Shown here one piece after another: positions 1 to 8,750 of a stretch of DNA of 64,000 bases. The stretch comes from Clostridium magnum DSM 2767 (GTDB lineage Bacteria; Bacillota; Clostridia; Clostridiales; Clostridiaceae), in NCBI RefSeq assembly GCF_001623875.1, contig NZ_LWAE01000003.1, forward strand, positions 620,001-684,000, read 5' to 3'. Numbering within the stretch: position 1 is the first letter of the stretch; each line of letters begins with the position of its first letter. Both the position numbers and the translations under genes were made by a program. The notes below the pieces were generated by a model, which was not told the DNA's origin, did no database searches, and saw only the letters and a program-made list of their open reading frames with translations.

Positions 1-1026
1 TTGCACTTCTAAAAGCTGTGTCTCCTGTAGTTATTGGACACACTATAACTCCTAAAATAGCTAACACACTACCAACAGGCCCTAACAAGCTTTTTGATAT
101 CTCAAATACCGCCCCTGCAGCACCAGCTTTACTTAATATTACTTTTCCTAATCCAGGAACACCATTGTAGAAAGCAAGACCAGCTGCTACCCATACAAGT
201 GCAATAACCCCTTCCGCTATCATTGCTCCATAAAAAGCTTGTCTACCTAATTTTTCGGACTTAATACATCTTGCCATCATAGGTGATTGAGTTGCATGGA
301 ATCCTGAAATTGCACCACAAGCAATAGTAACAAACATCATAGGCCATAATGATAGTTTTGCTGGATGTAAGTTTTGAAAGGAAACCTCTGGAATGTGATA
401 TCCATTTACTAATATCCCCCCCCTACACCTACAGCCATAATAAATAAACATATACCAAATATAGGATAAATCTTTCCTATTACAACATCAATAGGAAGTA
501 TAGTTGCTAAAAAGTAATATACAAATATTACTGCAATCCAAAATCCAGTGTTTAGATATCCAGGAGTTAACTGAGCTAGAAGAGCTGCTGGTCCTGATAC
601 AAATACCACTCCAACGATTATACAGAAGAATACTGTAATAAACCTCATAACGCTTTGAACCTTTTTTCCCAAATACTTACCATGTATTTCTGAAAGACTG
701 GCGCCATCATGTTTCAAAGAAATCATTCCTGATAGATAATCATGAACAGCTCCTCCTAAAACACATCCTACAATTACCCAAACAAAAGCTACTGGTCCAT
801 ATAATGCACCCTGTAATGCCCCAAATATTGGTCCTAATCCTGCAATATTTAAAAGCTGAATTAAAAATACCTTCCATGTAGCCATTGGCATATAGTCTAC
901 ACCATCCTGCATTTTATATGCTGGCGTTTCTTTTGATGAATCTGCCCCAAATTGTTTTTCAACGTACTTTGAATAAAATAAATAACCTAGTATAAGTACT
1001 AATAGCCCTAATAAAAATGTATACAC
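1..1026 (-). pseudogene. cstA: CstA-family peptide/pyruvate transporter, frameshifted and cut by the window edge
   Basis: The start is GTG at 1024-1026, with AAAGGGGG 7 nt upstream. The first 205 residues are a multi-helix membrane protein with the CstA hallmarks GLGPIFGALQGALYGPVAF and GCVLGGAVHDYLSGM near residues 62-100. The frame then ends just after a run of eight G on the coding strand (C8 at 416-423). Shifting by one base there restores an open frame to position 1 (ILVNGYHIPEV, then GAISGFHATQSPMMARC and CPITTGDTAFRSA), which is the continuing CstA family sequence. CstA proteins import peptides or pyruvate during carbon starvation. As written the gene is broken; a ninth G would repair it, so this is a true mutation, a slippage switch or a base-calling error. 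The family is certain; the functional state is not. Confidence 0.9.
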
Positions 1027-1125
1027 GAAATTGCCCCCTTTAATGAATTATGTATCGATTTAATTGTTAAAATTTTCAGTCTTTTATATATAATATAATT
1101 CCGGAATATACTATCAAAATAAATA

Positions 1126-1340
1126 TAAAAAACCTATTATCATCCCATATATGGGGCGAAAATAGGTCCGCGGTACCACCCAAGTTTTTAACTCAATAAT
1201 TTAACGGCATTAAACCGGCTCAGCTTACTACTAATTCTTCAGCCTGCAGCTCTAGGATGATTTTCTACAAGTTTAGTTTATGGGTTTTCAGCTAATCCCA
1301 CTCTCTGTAAAACATATTTTGTATACTCTTTCCTATCATA
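1126..1340 (-). promoter_or_regulatory. T-box leader upstream of cstA, probable tRNA-Ile specifier
   Basis: On the minus strand the conserved T-box GGGTGGTACCGCGG lies at 1168-1181. A terminator follows: CCTATT pairs with AATAGG around an inner CCCATATATGGG, then a T run at 1126-1132. Upstream, Stem I is recognisable: TAGG at 1332-1335 pairs with CCTA, there is an AGTA element on the left of the specifier loop, a TACAA/TTGTA helix, and the AGAGAG and GCTGAAAACCC elements of the apical part. In the right side of the specifier loop, GAAAATCAT, the triplet ATC (minus strand 1261-1259, Ile) best fits the usual GAA-NNN-A spacing; AAT (Asn) is the alternative. Uncharged tRNA would favour the antiterminator and so expression of cstA, which begins 100 nt downstream. 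Confidence 0.9.
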
Positions 1341-1586
1341 GCATTTATTTCAATTAATTCTTTTTACTGGTCTTTTTTTATTATTTTAATGCCTTTAGAA
1401 ACTAATGTCAACAGCCACTTTTCAGGTAAACGATTGCTTAATATTATTCGTAATATTCTATATCTTTTTACTTTTTCGAACATAAGACTGCAAATGATTC
1501 CATATCTAGCCTTATGGATATCTAACTTTTTTCACATAACTATATATCAAATTTATAATAAAACTACAATTAGTATAAAAACCTAA

Positions 1587-1620
1587 AAATCCCCTGCTAT
1601 TTATCTACAACAAGGGATTA
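1587..1620 (-). terminator. Terminator after the M20 amidohydrolase gene
   Basis: On the minus strand AATCCC and GGGGATT form a stem with a roughly 20-nt loop, followed by TTTTAGG. It sits 40 nt past the stop of the amidohydrolase gene. The stem is short, so this is a moderate call. Confidence 0.5.
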
Positions 1621-1660
1621 TATCTTTAATCTTATTTTATTTTAATAAAATTTCAATTCA

Positions 1661-2818
1661 TTATTCATTTAAAAAATCCTGTGTATATTGTGCATATAGT
1701 GCAGAACCAATTTCAAGTGAGTCCTCATCAACAGTATATTTAGGATGATGTTGAGGATAGCATGCACCTTTATCTTCATTTCCAGTACCTACTAATGCTA
1801 ATACTCCTGGCACTCTATTCATGTATTCTGAAAAGTCTTCTGCTCCTGTAATTTTTTCAATTACCACAGCTTTTGCGCCAATCTTTTCTACAGATTTTTC
1901 TGCTCTCTTTGAACTTTTTCCGTCATTAATTACAACTGCTGTTCCTAAACCATACTCTAATTCGGCTTCTGCCCTAAAAGTTGATGCAGTGTCCTTTGCA
2001 ATTCTTTCAATCATTCTAGGAAAATCATCTCTTATTTCAGGATTGAAACATCTAGTTGTTCCTTCCAATATCCCTTCACTAGCAATAACATTAAATCTCG
2101 TACCTGATTTGATAGATCCTACACTTACAACCGCAGATTCAAGTGGGTTTATCTCTCTGCTTACTACAGACTGTAAATTCATAACAATTGCAGAAGAAGC
2201 TATAACCGCGTCAACACCTTGATGAGGAGCAGATCCATGTCCGCCTTTTCCTTTAACTCTAATTGTAAAGAAATCCGCTGAAGCCATTAATGGCCCTTCT
2301 TGTATACATACAGAACCTGCTTCAAGATTACTCCATATATGCATTCCAAATACTCCATCTACCCCTTCAAGTACACCAGCCTTTATCATTTTTTTAGCTC
2401 CCTGAGCAACTTCTTCAGCGGGTTGGAATACTAATCTTGCAGTACCTTTAAGCTCTCCTTTAATATCATTTAATATCATCGCAGCACCTAAAAGCATTGA
2501 TATATGGCAGTCATGTCCACAAGCATGCATAAAACCTTCATGTTGAGACTTAAATTCGCATTCATTCAACTCTGTAACAGATAGTCCATCTATGTCCGCT
2601 CTTAAAAGCACTGTCTTACCTGGTTTTTCGCCTTTAATGTCTGCAACAACACCTGTATCTGCAACAATTTCACAAGGTATGCTAAGCTTATCCAATTCTT
2701 CTTTAATCTTTTTACTTGTTTTAAATTCCTTTAAGCTAGCTTCTGGATATTTATGAAACTCCCTTCTTAAATTAATAACATCTTGTTTGTATTTTTTAGC
2801 TAATTCTTTTACAGTCAT
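1661..2818 (-). CDS. M20 family metallo-amidohydrolase (N-acyl amino acid / hippurate type)
   Basis: The ATG at 2818 is chosen over the longer frame because AGGAGG stands 8 nt before it, giving 385 aa. The M20D signature set is complete: metal-site motifs ADIDGL and HACGHDCHISMLL near residues 80-110, FQPAEE with the catalytic Glu, GMHIW, the dimerisation-domain loop GKGGHGSAPHQG, then ITGAEDFSEY and a terminal HHPKYTVDEDSL. Family members use two metal ions to cleave N-acyl groups from amino acids (aminoacylase, hippuricase, N-acetyl-diaminopimelate deacetylase); the exact substrate cannot be read from sequence. It is last in a minus-strand set with a carbamoylase-like hydrolase and a transporter, which suggests scavenging of N-blocked amino acids. 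A paralogue lies at 33951-35126. Confidence 0.92.
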   Translation of the reverse strand: MTVKELAKKYKQDVINLRREFHKYPEASLKEFKTSKKIKEELDKLSIPCEIVADTGVVADIKGEKPGKTVLLRADIDGLSVTELNECEFKSQHEGFMHACGHDCHISMLLGAAMILNDIKGELKGTARLVFQPAEEVAQGAKKMIKAGVLEGVDGVFGMHIWSNLEAGSVCIQEGPLMASADFFTIRVKGKGGHGSAPHQGVDAVIASSAIVMNLQSVVSREINPLESAVVSVGSIKSGTRFNVIASEGILEGTTRCFNPEIRDDFPRMIERIAKDTASTFRAEAELEYGLGTAVVINDGKSSKRAEKSVEKIGAKAVVIEKITGAEDFSEYMNRVPGVLALVGTGNEDKGACYPQHHPKYTVDEDSLEIGSALYAQYTQDFLNE

Positions 2819-2916
2819 ATCTTTACGCCTCCTAAAAATATTTATAAAATCTTTATCCATCCTAGATATTGTAAAAGATGAAACATCATATACTTTTTAA
2901 TTAAATCTTCTTAAAT

Positions 2917-4149
2917 CTATTTACAAAGTTTTAAAACCTCATAATAAGCTAATTCAATGCCTTTTTGAAGATCTTCATAGTCTGTCCATTCTTCAGGACA
3001 ATGACTTCTCCCCTCTTTACTAGGTACAAAAATTAATCCGACTTTTGCAATAGATGCAATAATCATAGCATCATGTCCTGCTCCACTAAGCATAACTTTT
3101 TTCTTAAAACCCAATTCATCACAACCTTTTGAAAAATCTGCAACTATTTGTTCATCTAGTTTAACTGGTGCTACATCAAGTTTTTGTACAATTTCTAAAT
3201 TACAATTTGTTCTAGCAGTGCTTTCTTTTAGTAAATTAATAATTTTATTGCGTACTTGCTTTTTACATTCTTCTTTTTTAGATCTTATATCCACAGTAAA
3301 GATAACATCACTAGGTACAATATTTGCAGCCCCTGGTTTTAAATTCAAAGTGCCAATGGTAGCGACTGTGCCTTCCCCTGCTTCGATTGCAAATTCACTT
3401 ACCTTTGCAATAGCTGGTGCTGCAGCATCAAGAGCATTAGCTCTCATATTCATAGGTGTTGTACCTGCGTGATCTGGTCTTCCTTTTATTGTTACTTCTA
3501 TCTCTTCTATACCAACAATATAATCAACTATTCCAATATCTATATTCTTCTTTTCTAACACAGGTCCTTGTTCAATATGAAGTTCTATAAAAGCCCTTAT
3601 AGCTTCACTTTTTCTTTCTGCTTCATATATTTTATCTGGATCAAATCCAAACTCCTTCATTGCTTCTGCTATGGATACACCGTCCTTATCTTTATATTTG
3701 TCCAAAGATTCACGACTGACTTTTCCAGCCATAGATCTACTTCCAAATAAGCCACCGCCAAATCTACCACCTTCTTCCTCAATCATTGCAATGAATTCTA
3801 TAGGATACTTAGGTTTAACATTATTTTCTTTAAAAGCTCGAGCAACTTCAAGAGCCATAACAACTCCTGCAGGTCCATCAAAATTACCACCATTTTTTAC
3901 AGAATCAAAATGAGATCCAAGCATAACTACCGGTCCATTTTCAATCTCTCCCTGTAGTCTTCCAAAAATTGTTCCTGCTGCATCCTCATAGACCTTTAGT
4001 CCCGCTTCTCTCATCTCATTCTTTATGTAATTCCTAGCCTCTCTATCTTCCTTAGTAAATGAAAACCTAGTAAGTCCTTTATTCGGTGATGAATTGAACT
4101 TTGCTAATTGTTCAATATCCTTTTTAATTCTTTGAAGATTTGTTTTCAT
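2917..4149 (-). CDS. Zn-dependent hydrolase of the hydantoinase/carbamoylase family
   Basis: The start is ATG 4149 with GGAGG 8 nt upstream; the ATG five codons earlier overlaps that site and is unlikely. The 410-aa protein carries the family metal and catalytic motifs in order: GSHFDSVKNGGNFDGPAG, MIEEEGGRFGGGLFGSR, ELHIEQGPVLE, the dimerisation segment around GRPDHAGTTPM, GAGHDAM and GRSHCPEEW. Relatives hydrolyse N-carbamoyl-L-amino acids, beta-ureidopropionate or allantoate with two divalent metals. No hydantoinase or dihydropyrimidinase gene is nearby, so an N-carbamoyl or amide substrate imported by the upstream transporter is my inference. The gene lies about 100 nt upstream of the M20 amidohydrolase gene. 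Confidence 0.9.
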   Translation of the reverse strand: MKTNLQRIKKDIEQLAKFNSSPNKGLTRFSFTKEDREARNYIKNEMREAGLKVYEDAAGTIFGRLQGEIENGPVVMLGSHFDSVKNGGNFDGPAGVVMALEVARAFKENNVKPKYPIEFIAMIEEEGGRFGGGLFGSRSMAGKVSRESLDKYKDKDGVSIAEAMKEFGFDPDKIYEAERKSEAIRAFIELHIEQGPVLEKKNIDIGIVDYIVGIEEIEVTIKGRPDHAGTTPMNMRANALDAAAPAIAKVSEFAIEAGEGTVATIGTLNLKPGAANIVPSDVIFTVDIRSKKEECKKQVRNKIINLLKESTARTNCNLEIVQKLDVAPVKLDEQIVADFSKGCDELGFKKKVMLSGAGHDAMIIASIAKVGLIFVPSKEGRSHCPEEWTDYEDLQKGIELAYYEVLKLCK

Positions 4150-4180
4150 ATTTCTGTCCTCCAATAAACAAAATAATTTA

Positions 4181-4229
4181 GGACTGTATTATAGTAATAC
4201 TAAAACTATGTACTACTATAATACAGTCC
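4181..4229. repeat. 16-bp perfect hairpin between transporter and carbamoylase genes
   Basis: GGACTGTATTATAGTA at 4181-4196 is the exact reverse complement of 4214-4229, with a 17-nt loop. It lies in the 125-nt gap between two co-directional genes and has no T run on the minus strand, so it does not look like an ordinary intrinsic terminator. It could stabilise the downstream message, adjust expression within the operon, or bind a protein. Confidence 0.7.
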
Positions 4230-4274
4230 AAATAGATTTATCAAATATGCTTTAATATATGAATTTAGAAAAGA

Positions 4275-5459
4275 TTATAGTAATTTTATAAAGAAACCAG
4301 CTATAATAACTGATGCTATTGTAACTGTAGTAAATCCAGATACAAGCATCTTAGGAAGCATGTCCCCAATTACATACTCCTTTTCATCTTCGGTTTCGCA
4401 TACTGATTTAATTGCTTCATGTGTTAGAATATAATCTGCTGGGAAACCATATAGCGCAGTTAATGTTGATGCAAAGGCCATTTCTTTTGAGAATCCTAAT
4501 AGCTTTCCTAAAATTAGAGCTATAATATACATACCTATTACACCTAAAATTATAATTCCAAACAATGGTACCAATATTTGTTTTAACATCGCTGGAGTAG
4601 CTTGTGAAAGATTAGCAAAAATATATCCCATAAGCACTGTCATAAGGAATCCAAAAGCATTAGCTTTGTTTAATGCTTTTTCTTCTAAAAATCCAATTTC
4701 ACAGAAAATAACACCTAAAATTAAGCATATAACAAATTCATTTACATGTATAATTGGCCCAATTTTTGAAGCAAGAAACCCAACAAACCCTAACTTCATC
4801 AGTATTATATAAGGAGTTTGATATTGTTCTGGAAGAGGTGGTATAAGTTTTTTTCTTGGTGTTACATTTGTTGATGCAGTTTCACTCTCTGCTAATTTAG
4901 CATCTTTTCCACCATTCTTATATAATCCCAGTACGCGTTTTGCCTCTTTTTTTAGACAAAGTGCTGAAATTGGATATCCAATAAATCCTTGCATTACGTA
5001 CATGCATGTAGCAAGAACAGCAAGGGTTGGTAATCCTTTGTCTGCAGCACCTTTAGCCATTAATATAGATGCTACAACTCCTCCTGTAAGCGGCGGCGTA
5101 GCAACAACAACAGTCTGCCAGCCAAACAATACCTTACCAATAGTCATTGTCATAAGACATATGCCTATAACTCCACCAAAGGAAATCACAACAGATTTCC
5201 ACTGCCCTAATAACTCTTTAAGATTCATTAACGTTCCCATATGAACTAACAATAAATACATGGAGATAGGCACTAATGGTGCCGCAAAAGAACCTTTAGC
5301 AATTAGATCCTTAGGCATAAAAGTCCAGAATCCTATTAAAAATAAAACTGCTGATACGAAAACAGAAGGTACGAAAGCCTTAGTTTTCGTAGAAACAAAT
5401 TCACCTGCGGCTAATACGATTAATATAATCGTAAATGCTGCAATAACACTTAAAGCCAT
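4275..5459 (-). CDS. Multi-pass membrane transporter of uncertain family (glutamate-symporter-like)
   Basis: A 394-aa hydrophobic protein with roughly ten to twelve predicted membrane segments and a charged cytoplasmic stretch near residues 175-215. AAAGGGGG 8 nt before the ATG supports the start. A glycine-rich motif PPLTGGVVASILMAKGAADKG near residues 121-142 and the symmetric layout resemble sodium/glutamate symporter-like carriers, but I do not recognise the family with certainty. It is the first gene after a consensus promoter at 5650-5678 and precedes two amide/carbamoyl hydrolase genes, so I infer that it brings in their substrate. Confidence 0.7.
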   Translation of the reverse strand: MALSVIAAFTIILIVLAAGEFVSTKTKAFVPSVFVSAVLFLIGFWTFMPKDLIAKGSFAAPLVPISMYLLLVHMGTLMNLKELLGQWKSVVISFGGVIGICLMTMTIGKVLFGWQTVVVATPPLTGGVVASILMAKGAADKGLPTLAVLATCMYVMQGFIGYPISALCLKKEAKRVLGLYKNGGKDAKLAESETASTNVTPRKKLIPPLPEQYQTPYIILMKLGFVGFLASKIGPIIHVNEFVICLILGVIFCEIGFLEEKALNKANAFGFLMTVLMGYIFANLSQATPAMLKQILVPLFGIIILGVIGMYIIALILGKLLGFSKEMAFASTLTALYGFPADYILTHEAIKSVCETEDEKEYVIGDMLPKMLVSGFTTVTIASVIIAGFFIKLL

Positions 5460-5649
5460 AAATAAAGCCCCCTTTAATATTTTTCAGTGTATATTTTTTA
5501 TACAAAAATATTACTCAATATAAATGTTTTATTATAAAAACTCATACCTATCATAATTTTATAAATACATTTTTTTACAATATATGTCAATATTTTATTG
5601 ATTATCACACCATTCTTCCTGTTTGATATCTTTTTTCATTGTTTTGTAA

Positions 5650-5678
5650 ATTATAACAACTAATACCTAAAGTGTCAA
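5650..5678 (-). promoter_or_regulatory. Consensus sigma-A promoter for the transporter-hydrolase set
   Basis: On the minus strand TTGACA (5678-5673) and TATAAT (5655-5650) are both perfect and separated by 17 nt. It predicts a start near 5643 and a leader of about 185 nt. The rest of the 5460-5983 gap is AT-rich; I see no other clear element in it. Confidence 0.75.
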
Positions 5679-5983
5679 TATTATTGTATTTTCAAATAAT
5701 TCTCCTTATTTTTTAAAATAACAATAATGATTTTTTCTTTATTTTTCACGAATTACTTTATGCATTTATTTTCTAATATTAATATATATCAATATTAGAA
5801 TTACAATAACAGCTTATACCATGCTGAAGATGAAGAACTTTATATTAAAAATAGTTATTAATATTAACCCTAAAAGCTTGTTTCCTCTTGAGTTTTATTA
5901 GGACATCTGCTTTTACTTTGAATAAAATTTCTCACAATGTTTAAACTAATTTTATTAATTTGAAATAGGAAAGGATGTTTTAT

Positions 5984-6460
5984 TTGAACAAAAAATTGAA
6001 TTTGCTTGTATTTAGTGGAGACTATGACAAAGCCCTTGCAGCTTTAATTATAGCTAATTCTGCGAAGGAGTTAGATGTAGATGTAACAATATTTTTTGCC
6101 TTTTGGGGGCTTCTTCTTGTTAGAAATCCAGAAACTTCTAACTTAGATGATAAAAGTCTTTATGAAAAAATGTTTGCTCTTATCACTCCTAAGAGCATTG
6201 AAGACTTGCCTCTCTCTAAAATGAACTTTAGCGGTCTTGGAAAAGAAATGCTTAAGGCCATGATGAAGGAGGAGGCTACTCCTGATATCACCGCTTTTTT
6301 AAAGGGTGCAATAAAAAAAGGTGTTAAATTTTATGGATGTAAACTTTCAGTTGAAGTTATGGGCTTTAAAAAGGATGACCTTCTTCCAGAGGTTGAAATA
6401 ATAGAGGCAAAGGATTACTTAAAAGATGCCCTAGAATCAGATATGCAGCTATTTATTTAG
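5984..6460 (+). CDS. DsrE/DsrF-like family protein
   Basis: The TTG at 5984 is preferred to ATG 5975 because AGGAAAGGA abuts the ATG but stands about 8 nt before the TTG; the result is 158 aa. The sequence opens with an alpha/beta core typical of DsrE-like proteins (NLLVFSGDYDKALAALIIANSA, then DVTIFFAFWGLLL) and ends with GVKFYGCKLSVEVMGF, containing the single conserved-type Cys. Family members bind or relay sulfur species or act as small peroxiredoxin-like factors; a precise role cannot be given. It stands alone, followed by a hairpin terminator. Confidence 0.85.
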   Translation: MNKKLNLLVFSGDYDKALAALIIANSAKELDVDVTIFFAFWGLLLVRNPETSNLDDKSLYEKMFALITPKSIEDLPLSKMNFSGLGKEMLKAMMKEEATPDITAFLKGAIKKGVKFYGCKLSVEVMGFKKDDLLPEVEIIEAKDYLKDALESDMQLFI

Positions 6461-6531
6461 ATAAAAATAGCCATCAACATTAGCGAAAGAAATTTTGCCT
6501 AAAGATTTTAAGATCAATTTCTTAATATAGC

Positions 6532-6560
6532 AAAAGCGCTATGAACGGCATAGTGCTTTT
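6532..6560 (+). terminator. Terminator, probably bidirectional
   Basis: AAAAGCGCTATG and CATAGTGCTTTT pair over 12 bp with one G-T, around a 5-nt loop. It lies between the convergent DsrE-like and DUF1653 genes. Confidence 0.7.
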
Positions 6561-6595
6561 ACTGTATTAAATACAAATATTGAAAATTAGATATC

Positions 6596-6862
6596 TTATC
6601 GATAATGAACATCATCAACTTTTAGATTCAATTCCTGTAAACTCATAAATCTATATTTTTGTCCTGTTGGATTTTCTTTTTCTTCTGGGACTTCTTCTAA
6701 AAACATGTTTATTGGTCTTGCAAAGATTCCTTTTTGTCCATATAGAGGTGAATATATCACTAGCTTTTCACCAGTTTCAGTATGTTCCGCTGCATAAATA
6801 ACCTTATACCAATGATTTTTAAAATGTCTATAATACTCTCCTAATTGTAAACTTCTTTTCAT
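6596..6862 (-). CDS. DUF1653 family small protein
   Basis: An 88-aa protein with GGAGG 6 nt before its ATG. It matches the DUF1653 pattern: GEYYRHFKNHWYKVI, then AEHTETGEKLVIYSPLYG and ARPINMFLEEV. The fold is a small beta-rich domain and its function is not known. It is divergent from the following VOC-family gene. Confidence 0.85.
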   Translation of the reverse strand: MKRSLQLGEYYRHFKNHWYKVIYAAEHTETGEKLVIYSPLYGQKGIFARPINMFLEEVPEEKENPTGQKYRFMSLQELNLKVDDVHYR

Positions 6863-7055
6863 ACGTTACCTCCTTACGCTATATGTCTTATCACATCAAT
6901 ATCTACATTATAGAAAATATTAAATATATAAGCAATTCTCTTTTATACTGAAATTTTAACATTAAGGTTATACTATTATATAAATAACTAATTTAAAGCT
7001 TGTTAAATCACATAACAGGCTTCATATATTTTAGTATTCTCAGGAGGCAATATAC

Positions 7056-7436
7056 ATGATTAACAAAATAGGAAAAATAACACTATACGTGAACAATCAA
7101 GAACAAGCTAAGAAGTTTTGGACTGAAAAACTAAACTTTGTAGTTAAACTTGAGCAGCCAATGGGACCAAATATAAACTGGTTAGAAGTTGGTCCAAATG
7201 AAAACGGATCTACAACCTTTGTTTTATATGATAAAAACTCAATGATGTCTCAAAATCCACCTACTAATGTTTCACATCCTTCTGTAATATTGAGCACTAC
7301 TGATATTGAAACTGCTTATAACAAAATGAAAATAAATAGTGTTGATGTAGGCGAACTTATGAATATGCCCTATGGAAAAATGTTCTCATTTAAAGATCAA
7401 GATGGAAATGAATATTTACTTCGTGAAGATAAATAA
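7056..7436 (+). CDS. VOC / glyoxalase-fold family protein
   Basis: 126 aa, with AGGAGG 8 nt upstream of the ATG. It has the two-module VOC layout: an opening KITLYVNNQEQAKKFWTEKLNF and a closing FKDQDGNEYLLRE. Only some metal-ligand positions are recognisable, so it may be a metal-independent binding or resistance protein and not a true glyoxalase I. It stands alone and is followed by a hairpin terminator shared with the convergent mreB-family gene. Confidence 0.85.
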   Translation: MINKIGKITLYVNNQEQAKKFWTEKLNFVVKLEQPMGPNINWLEVGPNENGSTTFVLYDKNSMMSQNPPTNVSHPSVILSTTDIETAYNKMKINSVDVGELMNMPYGKMFSFKDQDGNEYLLREDK

Positions 7437-7437
7437 G

Positions 7438-7470
7438 AATCAAGCGGGGTTTGAAACCCCATCTGATTCA
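7438..7470. terminator. Bidirectional terminator between VOC gene and mreB paralogue 1
   Basis: GAATCAAGCGGGGTTT pairs with AAACCCCATCTGATTC, with a small internal mismatch. One arm belongs to a 27-nt sequence that recurs exactly at 16827-16853. Confidence 0.7.
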
Positions 7471-7484
7471 AGTTTCCACTTCAT
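7458..7484. repeat. 27-nt dispersed repeat, copy 1
   Basis: The 27 bases from CCCATCTGATTC to CCACTTCAT recur exactly at 16827-16853. Read on the minus strand both copies begin ATGAAGTGGAAAC and would encode MKWKLESDG. This copy directly follows the stop codon of mreB paralogue 1 and forms one arm of its terminator. Confidence 0.8.
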
Positions 7485-8486
7485 CTATATCTTATCTATT
7501 ACTTCCAAACACTTCCCTGCACCAAGAACAACACATTCTAAAGGATTTTCTGAAACATAAGCAGGTATATGTATTTGATTATATATAAGTTTATCTAACC
7601 CTTTTATAAGCGCACCACCACCTGAAAGCATTATACCTTTATCCATTATATCCGCTGCAAGTTCTGGCGGAGTTTGTTCGATAGTAGCTTTAATGGCCTC
7701 AATTACTAAAGCTATTGGCTCTACCAAAGCTTCTCGTACTTGACTTTCCGTGATAGTAACAGCTTTTGGAAGTCCCGTCATTAAATCCCTTCCTCTTATT
7801 TCCATATCCTTTTCCTCTTCCTCTTTATCTTCATAAACAGAACCAATGTCAATTTTGACCTTTTCAGCTGTTCTTTCTCCTATCATAAGATTAAACTCTC
7901 TCTTTACATAGTCAATTATTGTCTCATCTAATTCATCTCCCGCAATTCTTAAAGTTTTGCTTGTAACAATTCCCTGAAGAGAAATAACCGCTATCTCAGT
8001 AGTACCTCCACCTATATCAACAATCATACTACCAACTGGCTCGTCTACAGGTAGCCCTGATCCTATCGCTGCCGCTACAGGTTCTTCAATTAATACAACC
8101 TTACTTACTCCTAATTGACTTATCGCATCATTAATTGCCCTCTTTTCAACCTCAGTAATGCCTGAAGGATGAGAAACAGTAATTCTAGGTCTCTTAAAAG
8201 TACCTTTGATATTAACTTTCTCAATAAACTTTTTCAGCATTTGTTCAGTTAAGTCAAAATTTGCAATTACTCCATCCTTTAATGGTCGAACAGTTTCAAT
8301 ACCTTCTGGTGTTCTACCTATCATATTCCTAGCCTCTAAACCAGCAGCTAAAACTTGTCTATTTTTGCTATTTATTGTTACTACTGAAGGCTCCCTTAAT
8401 AAAACTCCTTGTCCCTTTACATATAATAAAGTATTTGAGGTTCCTAAATCTATTCCTATATCCTTAGACGTTATAAAAAATTTCAT
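7485..8486 (-). CDS. mreB: MreB/Mbl-family actin-like protein, paralogue 1
   Basis: 333 aa from ATG 8486, which has AAAGGAG 8 nt upstream. Actin-fold nucleotide motifs are complete: GIDLGTSNTLLYVKG (phosphate 1), MIVDIGGGTTEIAVIS (phosphate 2) and GIMLSGGGALIKGLDKL (adenosine). VIANFDLTEQMLKKFI and IGERTAEKVKI are typical of MreB. MreB filaments guide lateral wall synthesis at the membrane. It is not next to mreC or mreD; instead a second copy of about five identical residues in six lies 2.7 kb away, with a secreted DUF5667 gene between them. An Mbl- or MreBH-like specialised role is possible. Confidence 0.93.
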   Translation of the reverse strand: MKFFITSKDIGIDLGTSNTLLYVKGQGVLLREPSVVTINSKNRQVLAAGLEARNMIGRTPEGIETVRPLKDGVIANFDLTEQMLKKFIEKVNIKGTFKRPRITVSHPSGITEVEKRAINDAISQLGVSKVVLIEEPVAAAIGSGLPVDEPVGSMIVDIGGGTTEIAVISLQGIVTSKTLRIAGDELDETIIDYVKREFNLMIGERTAEKVKIDIGSVYEDKEEEEKDMEIRGRDLMTGLPKAVTITESQVREALVEPIALVIEAIKATIEQTPPELAADIMDKGIMLSGGGALIKGLDKLIYNQIHIPAYVSENPLECVVLGAGKCLEVIDKI

Positions 8487-8750
8487 CAAAATTTCTCCTT
8501 TCAAATTTACAATACATATCTTTTTAGATTATATTGAGGATAATGTACGGAAAAGTAGACTTCTATTTTTCATAAAGTCTCTCTTAAATTTGCTTTTTTA
8601 CAGTATATACTTTCACTTACTTAACTTTCAACGTGTAAATAATTACTCATATTCCATTATAATCAAATTTATCTACCCCCTTAAAAAATAAAATGGCTAG
8701 CGTAAATATATATAGAAAAACATAATAAACAATTTTGAGGAGGAAAAGAT

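Noticed and set aside
1389..1586. 65-aa open frame on the plus strand
   Set aside because: It has no ribosome binding site and an AT-rich composition giving random hydrophobic residues; it lies just upstream of the T-box leader on the other strand.
2200..5523. Several plus-strand frames in the transporter-hydrolase region
   Set aside because: All are shadows of conserved minus-strand genes and have no start signals.
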